From the NCBI RefSeq assembly GCF_018889955.1, contig NZ_CP076545.1, positions 682,001 through 746,000 of the forward strand: DNA of 64,000 bases, written 5' to 3'. This document shows positions 60,365-64,000 of the stretch, one piece after another. How positions within the stretch are numbered: position 1 is the stretch's first letter; every line of letters begins with the position of its first letter. The notes under the pieces were generated by a model that was given only the letters and a program-made list of their open reading frames with translations, had not been told where the DNA came from and did no database searches. A program made the translations under genes and the position numbers. Source of the DNA: Collinsella sp. zg1085. GTDB lineage: Bacteria; Actinomycetota; Coriobacteriia; Coriobacteriales; Coriobacteriaceae.

Positions 60365-61774
60365 GTGGGCAAGTTTTTACATCCTATTAGGTTTACCATG
60401 CGCATGAACCCAACGAAGGTTTTAGGTTCAGCACAATTTGTTATGGCTATGCTGTTAGGGCTTTGTGTCCCCATGCTCTTTTTGCTGCTCATTTGGTTTA
60501 TGACAGCACACATTGCAAATCCTGTTCCTGCTGTTGTCACCATTGCAGGGCTTGTGCTGCTATGTTTTTTCTTCTCCTATGTTTTTGTGCTACCCGACGA
60601 CCTAACGCTGACCTCAACCGATAGAACGCTCGCCATTGCCTCTAAGCTGTTTGCTCATATCCGAAATGGCATGTCATCTGAAGTGGCGCTTGACACCTGC
60701 CAGATTATTCTTCCAGAAACCATGGCATCGGCTATGTGTATTACCGATGGACGGCAGGTATTAGCAAGTTGGGGCGAGGGTTCAGAGCGCTGTTTGCCAG
60801 GCCAGCCGGTTATCTTGCGTCATACCTTGCAGGTTATAGAAACCAAGGATGCAAGTGTTTTTTCACGTGAAAATGATAGCGAAGACCGGCAGTTTTTTCC
60901 GCGTATGGGGGCAGGAATTGCGGTTCCTTTAATTGTGCGTGATGCCTGCGTGGGAACCATGGAGTTTTATTATCCGCGCATGAGTAATATCGACTTGCGC
61001 CAAACGGCACTTGCATCTGGTTTTGCCGACTTGCTTTCAACGCAACTGGCAAGTTTTGAGCTCGATCGCCAGTCTGAGGCTTCTGCGCGCGTTGAGCTGC
61101 GCGCACTGCAGTCCCAGGTTGACCCGCATTTTTTGTTTAATACCATCACAACCATTGTTTCTCTTGTGCGTACCGAGCCAGAAAAGGCGCGTTCACTCCT
61201 TATAGACTTTTCAAAATATTATCGGCAGACCCTTTCTGATTCAGAAAAGCTCACCACACTTGAGCACGAAATTAACCAGGGAGTGCGCTATATCAATCTT
61301 ATGCAGGCACGCTTTGGAGAAACACGCTTACAAGTGCAATCTGCCCTTGCTCATGACGCAATGGATGCCTTGGTGCCTCCCTTTATTTTGCAGCCGCTTC
61401 TTGAAAACTGCATTAAGCACGCTATGCGCGAGACAAAGCCCTTACATATCAGCATTGCAAGCCACCTAACCGATACGGGTGTTGAAATTATTGTGTCTGA
61501 TGATGGTCTTGGTATGTCGCCTGAGGTCCTTGAGCATCTGTTTGATACGCGCAGCCGTGTTGATGAACCAGAAACCATAACCGCCGATGGCTCAATTAAG
61601 CGAGGCTGCGGCCTTGCGCTTAGCAATGTCTTAATGCGTATTCATCTTTTCTTTGGCGAAGAGTCAGGCATACATGTTGAATCAACGGAGGGCGTGGGAA
61701 CCTGCGTCTCGGTAAAACTAGTGGGGGCGCCTCATCAGCCTCCAGCACCCGCCTCAGCACTACTGCATGTTTAG
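60365..61774 (+). CDS. LytS/YehU-type sensor histidine kinase
   Basis: 469 aa from GTG 60365 (GGGGGAGG upstream). Two transmembrane helices (about 21-47 and 55-77) are followed by a GAF-like sensor region (85-235) and the His_kinase domain with QSQVDPHFLFN (His255) and an HATPase_c module (NCIKHAM, DDGLGM, GCGLALSN). It phosphorylates the LytTR regulator encoded 45 bp downstream. The signal is unknown; related systems sense pyruvate or peptides. Confidence 0.9.
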   Translation: MGKFLHPIRFTMRMNPTKVLGSAQFVMAMLLGLCVPMLFLLLIWFMTAHIANPVPAVVTIAGLVLLCFFFSYVFVLPDDLTLTSTDRTLAIASKLFAHIRNGMSSEVALDTCQIILPETMASAMCITDGRQVLASWGEGSERCLPGQPVILRHTLQVIETKDASVFSRENDSEDRQFFPRMGAGIAVPLIVRDACVGTMEFYYPRMSNIDLRQTALASGFADLLSTQLASFELDRQSEASARVELRALQSQVDPHFLFNTITTIVSLVRTEPEKARSLLIDFSKYYRQTLSDSEKLTTLEHEINQGVRYINLMQARFGETRLQVQSALAHDAMDALVPPFILQPLLENCIKHAMRETKPLHISIASHLTDTGVEIIVSDDGLGMSPEVLEHLFDTRSRVDEPETITADGSIKRGCGLALSNVLMRIHLFFGEESGIHVESTEGVGTCVSVKLVGAPHQPPAPASALLHV

Positions 61775-61819
61775 AGGGGGTAGTGCGCATGGTAGAACAG
61801 CATTGTGAGAGGAGCACTG

Positions 61820-62554
61820 ATGGATCACAAGCTAATTAAGGCTCTGATTGTTGATGATGAGCCTCCTATTAGAGCCGAGTTGCGTTATTTGCTTGAGCAA
61901 GATAGCAGAATCGGAGAGCTGATTGAGGCAAGTAGCGGAACTGAGGCAATCGAGCTCATCCTTGCTCATCATCCGCAGGTTATTTTTCTCGATATTCAAA
62001 TGCCGGGCATGAGCGGCATGAAGCTTGCAAGTGTGCTTTCAGGGCTTAAGACACCGCCTGCCGTTATCTTTGTGACGGCATTTTCTGAGCACGCAGCTCA
62101 GGCATTTGGTCTTGATGCAGTTGATTATTTACTCAAGCCTGTTGAGGCAGCTCGCTTGGCACAGGCCCTTGATAAATTGGAAGCAAAACTCAGAATAGAG
62201 CGCGCTACATCAAGTGAGCGGGTTGCGCGTTTAGCGGTTGAGCGCGGGCGTGACCGTGCCTTTATTCCCATAAGTGATATTTGCTATGTTGAGGCACGTG
62301 CAGATTATTCAGCAATTATGTGTCCCAGCGGAGAATATCTAGTTAACGCATCAATTTCTACGCTTGAGCAGCGCTTAGCAAAAGATGGTTTTATGCGGGT
62401 GCATCGGAGCTATTTGGTAAATGTTGATGACGTTCATGATGTTGTTGTCTCGCGAGGCGGACTTATGGAACTGCGCCTCGATAGGGTAGAGGCATCGGTG
62501 CCAGTGAGCCGCCGACGTGCGTTTGAGGTAAAAGAGCGGCTGGGCATTATATAG
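61820..62554 (+). CDS. LytTR-family response regulator
   Basis: 244 aa. Receiver domain with DDE (residues 12-14), phospho-acceptor Asp58 in VIFLDIQMPGM and Lys of LKPVEAARL; LytTR DNA-binding domain from about 142 (RDRAFIPISDICYVEARADY, GFMRVHRSYLVNVDDV). ATG 61820 follows GAGAGGAG. Its operators are probably the direct repeats upstream of the APC permease. Confidence 0.92.
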   Translation: MDHKLIKALIVDDEPPIRAELRYLLEQDSRIGELIEASSGTEAIELILAHHPQVIFLDIQMPGMSGMKLASVLSGLKTPPAVIFVTAFSEHAAQAFGLDAVDYLLKPVEAARLAQALDKLEAKLRIERATSSERVARLAVERGRDRAFIPISDICYVEARADYSAIMCPSGEYLVNASISTLEQRLAKDGFMRVHRSYLVNVDDVHDVVVSRGGLMELRLDRVEASVPVSRRRAFEVKERLGII

Positions 62555-62578
62555 ATGCGCTTGTAATGCTCTTGTTGG

Positions 62579-62630
62579 CACGTGGCAGTCACGTGCTGCG
62601 GTATGGAGGTCCAGCCACGTGCTGCGGTAT
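62579..62630. repeat. Cluster of CACGTG palindromes after the regulator gene
   Basis: CACGTG occurs at 62579, 62590 and 62616; the last two are inside a 15-bp direct repeat (CACGTGCTGCGGTAT) with a 26-bp period. GCACGTG-GCAGT-CACGTGC (62578-62596) is a perfect hairpin. No T-run. Confidence 0.65.
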
Positions 62631-62832
62631 AGCAACCAAATCCTAGTGCGTGGCAGCTACGTGTTGCCATGTGACAACCACGCTCAAGAAATCGTGCGCA
62701 TAAACGCTGTGTCCGGTTGAGGCACAATGGCGCTAGGCCTTGCTTGCGAGGCCTTTAGATAGAGGTTTAGCCCGCACGCAACATCGGGTATATAGAGCTC
62801 AGTTTATCCAGAAGAAAGGACTGTACTCTCTT

Positions 62833-63549
62833 ATGCCATTAGCTCTGCTGCACACTAAGCCACAAGGACACCTCACGGTTGATTGTATAGAAAACGGACC
62901 TATTAACACCAATACCTATGTGCTTATATCGCAAGGGGAAGCCTTAATTGTTGACCCTGCTTGGGACGGTGCAGAACTGCTGCGCCTCATTGCTGAGAGG
63001 CATCCCAACATTTCTATCAAGGGTCTTTTGTGTACGCATGGACACGCTGACCACCTTGGTGGCGTAGCGGGTATACGGCGCATGCTAGGTGAGCAAACGC
63101 CGTATCTTATTTCGGCAATTGATGCTCAATTTGTGCCAGCTGCGCGGGCAAGTATGAAAAGGATGTGGGGTGTTGATGTAGAAGACCCTGGTAAGCCCAC
63201 ACGATTGCTTCATGAGGGAGATGTTATACAGCTAGGAGACGTTGAGCTTCAAGCTATATTGGTCCCCGGTCACACCAAGGGCGGTATGGTGTATTTTGCG
63301 GCAACAAACAACGGCAATTTTGCTTTTGTGGGTGACACGCTCTTTCCGGGAGGACACGGCAGAACCGACCTTGAAGGCGGAAACACGGCCGAAATTTTAC
63401 AGAGTTTGGCAAAAATGGCTCACCTCATGCCCGATGACACACTTTGCCTGATAGGACACGGGCCTACAACAACGATAGGCAAAGAGCGTGCCGAAAATGC
63501 CTTTATGATTCATGCGCTAAGACATTACCCACAGGACAGATATAACTAA
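62833..63549 (+). CDS. Metallo-beta-lactamase-fold hydrolase, glyoxalase II-like
   Basis: 238 aa. Metal motif THGHADHLGG, then PGHTKGGMVYF, FVGDTLFPGGHGRTDLEGG and IGHGPTTTIGKE fit the small glyoxalase II-like branch (Zn-dependent thioester or ester hydrolysis). ATG 62833; AGAAAGGA lies 13 nt upstream, longer than usual. Monocistronic, ahead of the aldolase gene. Confidence 0.87.
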   Translation: MPLALLHTKPQGHLTVDCIENGPINTNTYVLISQGEALIVDPAWDGAELLRLIAERHPNISIKGLLCTHGHADHLGGVAGIRRMLGEQTPYLISAIDAQFVPAARASMKRMWGVDVEDPGKPTRLLHEGDVIQLGDVELQAILVPGHTKGGMVYFAATNNGNFAFVGDTLFPGGHGRTDLEGGNTAEILQSLAKMAHLMPDDTLCLIGHGPTTTIGKERAENAFMIHALRHYPQDRYN

Positions 63550-63601
63550 CACGTGATAGTATTGGGCTGTTTCAATAAACGCGTGAACATGGAGGTTCAC
63601 A

Positions 63602-64000
63602 ATGCTTGTAAATGCCGCTGAAATGTTAGCTCAGGCTGAGGCTGGCAAGTATGCTCTAGGTGCTTTTAACACCAATAACCTAGAGTGGACGCTCGCTTTG
63701 CTCCAGGCCGCAGAAGAGGCAAAGTCTCCGCTCATCATGCAGTGCACCGCAGGTGCTGCAAAATGGATGGGTGGGTTTAAGGTATGCGCTGATATGGTAA
63801 AGGCTGCTGTTGAGGCAACCGGCACCACCGTTCCGGTTTCTTTGCACCTTGACCACGGTACCTATGAGGATTGTCATGCTTGTATTGAGGCAGGCTTTAC
63901 CTCAGTTATGTATGACGGTAGCCATGAGCCAAGCTTTGAAATTAACCTTGAGCGCACAGCAGAAATTGTAAACTTGGCGCACGCCCAGGGTGTTTCTGTA
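63602..64000 (+). CDS. fba: Class II fructose-bisphosphate aldolase, 5' part
   Basis: The first 133 codons, cut by the window edge. YALGAFNTNNLEWTLALLQA, SPLIMQCTAGAAKWMGG and the catalytic/zinc segment VSLHLDHG, followed by SVMYDGS, are typical of glycolytic FbaA-type enzymes. Unlike the operon aldolase at 8202 it has the normal HLDHG. GGAGG lies 7 nt before ATG 63602. Glycolysis/gluconeogenesis. Confidence 0.9.
   Translation, partial: MLVNAAEMLAQAEAGKYALGAFNTNNLEWTLALLQAAEEAKSPLIMQCTAGAAKWMGGFKVCADMVKAAVEATGTTVPVSLHLDHGTYEDCHACIEAGFTSVMYDGSHEPSFEINLERTAEIVNLAHAQGVSV

Overview
The window looks like chromosome from a low-to-mid GC member of the Coriobacteriia (Actinomycetota; Atopobium/Lancefieldella/Olsenella-like). 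That placement is inferred from the gene mix: a sufCBDSU operon with an Rrf2 regulator, a bifunctional Rel joined to a RecJ-helicase fusion, a DUF2207 protein, UDP-galactopyranose mutase with glycosyltransferases, and LytS/LytTR-type signalling. No single marker settles the species.

Layout. 1-2.9 kb: the 5' part of an unknown large gene (minus strand, cut by the window edge), tRNA-Arg(ACG) and ferritin. 3.1-12.5 kb: a DeoR-type repressor followed by a seven-gene polyol/sugar catabolic operon (two zinc dehydrogenases, MFS carrier, class II aldolase, PfkB kinase, aldo-keto reductase, DAACS symporter). Inverted repeats sharing a TCTGTGA core lie upstream of both the repressor and the operon. 12.8-15.8 kb: gluQ and a DUF2207 membrane protein.

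15.9-32.1 kb is an accessory island. Its left part holds decayed cargo (an hsdS tail, a frameshifted gene, a shortened NADAR gene) followed by an HTH/excisionase-like gene and a tyrosine integrase. The rest is a minus-strand siphovirus-type prophage: integrase, SSB, small early genes, HNH, terminase, portal, MuF, scaffold, capsid, connectors, tail tube and tail assembly chaperones. It stops abruptly before the tape measure; tail tip, lysis, replication and repressor genes are absent, so it is defective. Three things inside it stand out. (i) A canonical -1 frameshift site joins gpG to gpT. (ii) The MuF gene and a downstream PD-(D/E)XK/CdiA-like toxin domain read as one protein broken at an A6 run. 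(iii) Two tiny hydrophobic peptide genes each converge with a putative short antisense RNA, with the stop codon inside a terminator loop, as in Fst-type type I toxin-antitoxin loci.

32.3-38.1 kb: sufCBDSU and a three-cysteine Rrf2 regulator (Fe-S cluster assembly). 38.2-43.2 kb: a surface-glycan block (two GT2, one GT4, convergent glf). 43.5-51.1 kb: amino-acid transporter and aminotransferase, DegV, an LtaS-like synthase and a BASS symporter. 51.2-56.9 kb: recJ-helicase fusion overlapping rel. 57.3-62.6 kb: APC transporter, amidohydrolase, and a LytS/LytTR pair; 21-bp-spaced direct repeats upstream of the transporter are good LytTR-operator candidates. 62.8-64 kb: a metallo-beta-lactamase-fold hydrolase and the start of fructose-bisphosphate aldolase.

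A recurring non-coding theme is short tandem repeats of 20-21 bp period, different in sequence at each site, placed just after stop codons (46.2, 49.97 and 56.94 kb; a similar pair at 12.65 kb).
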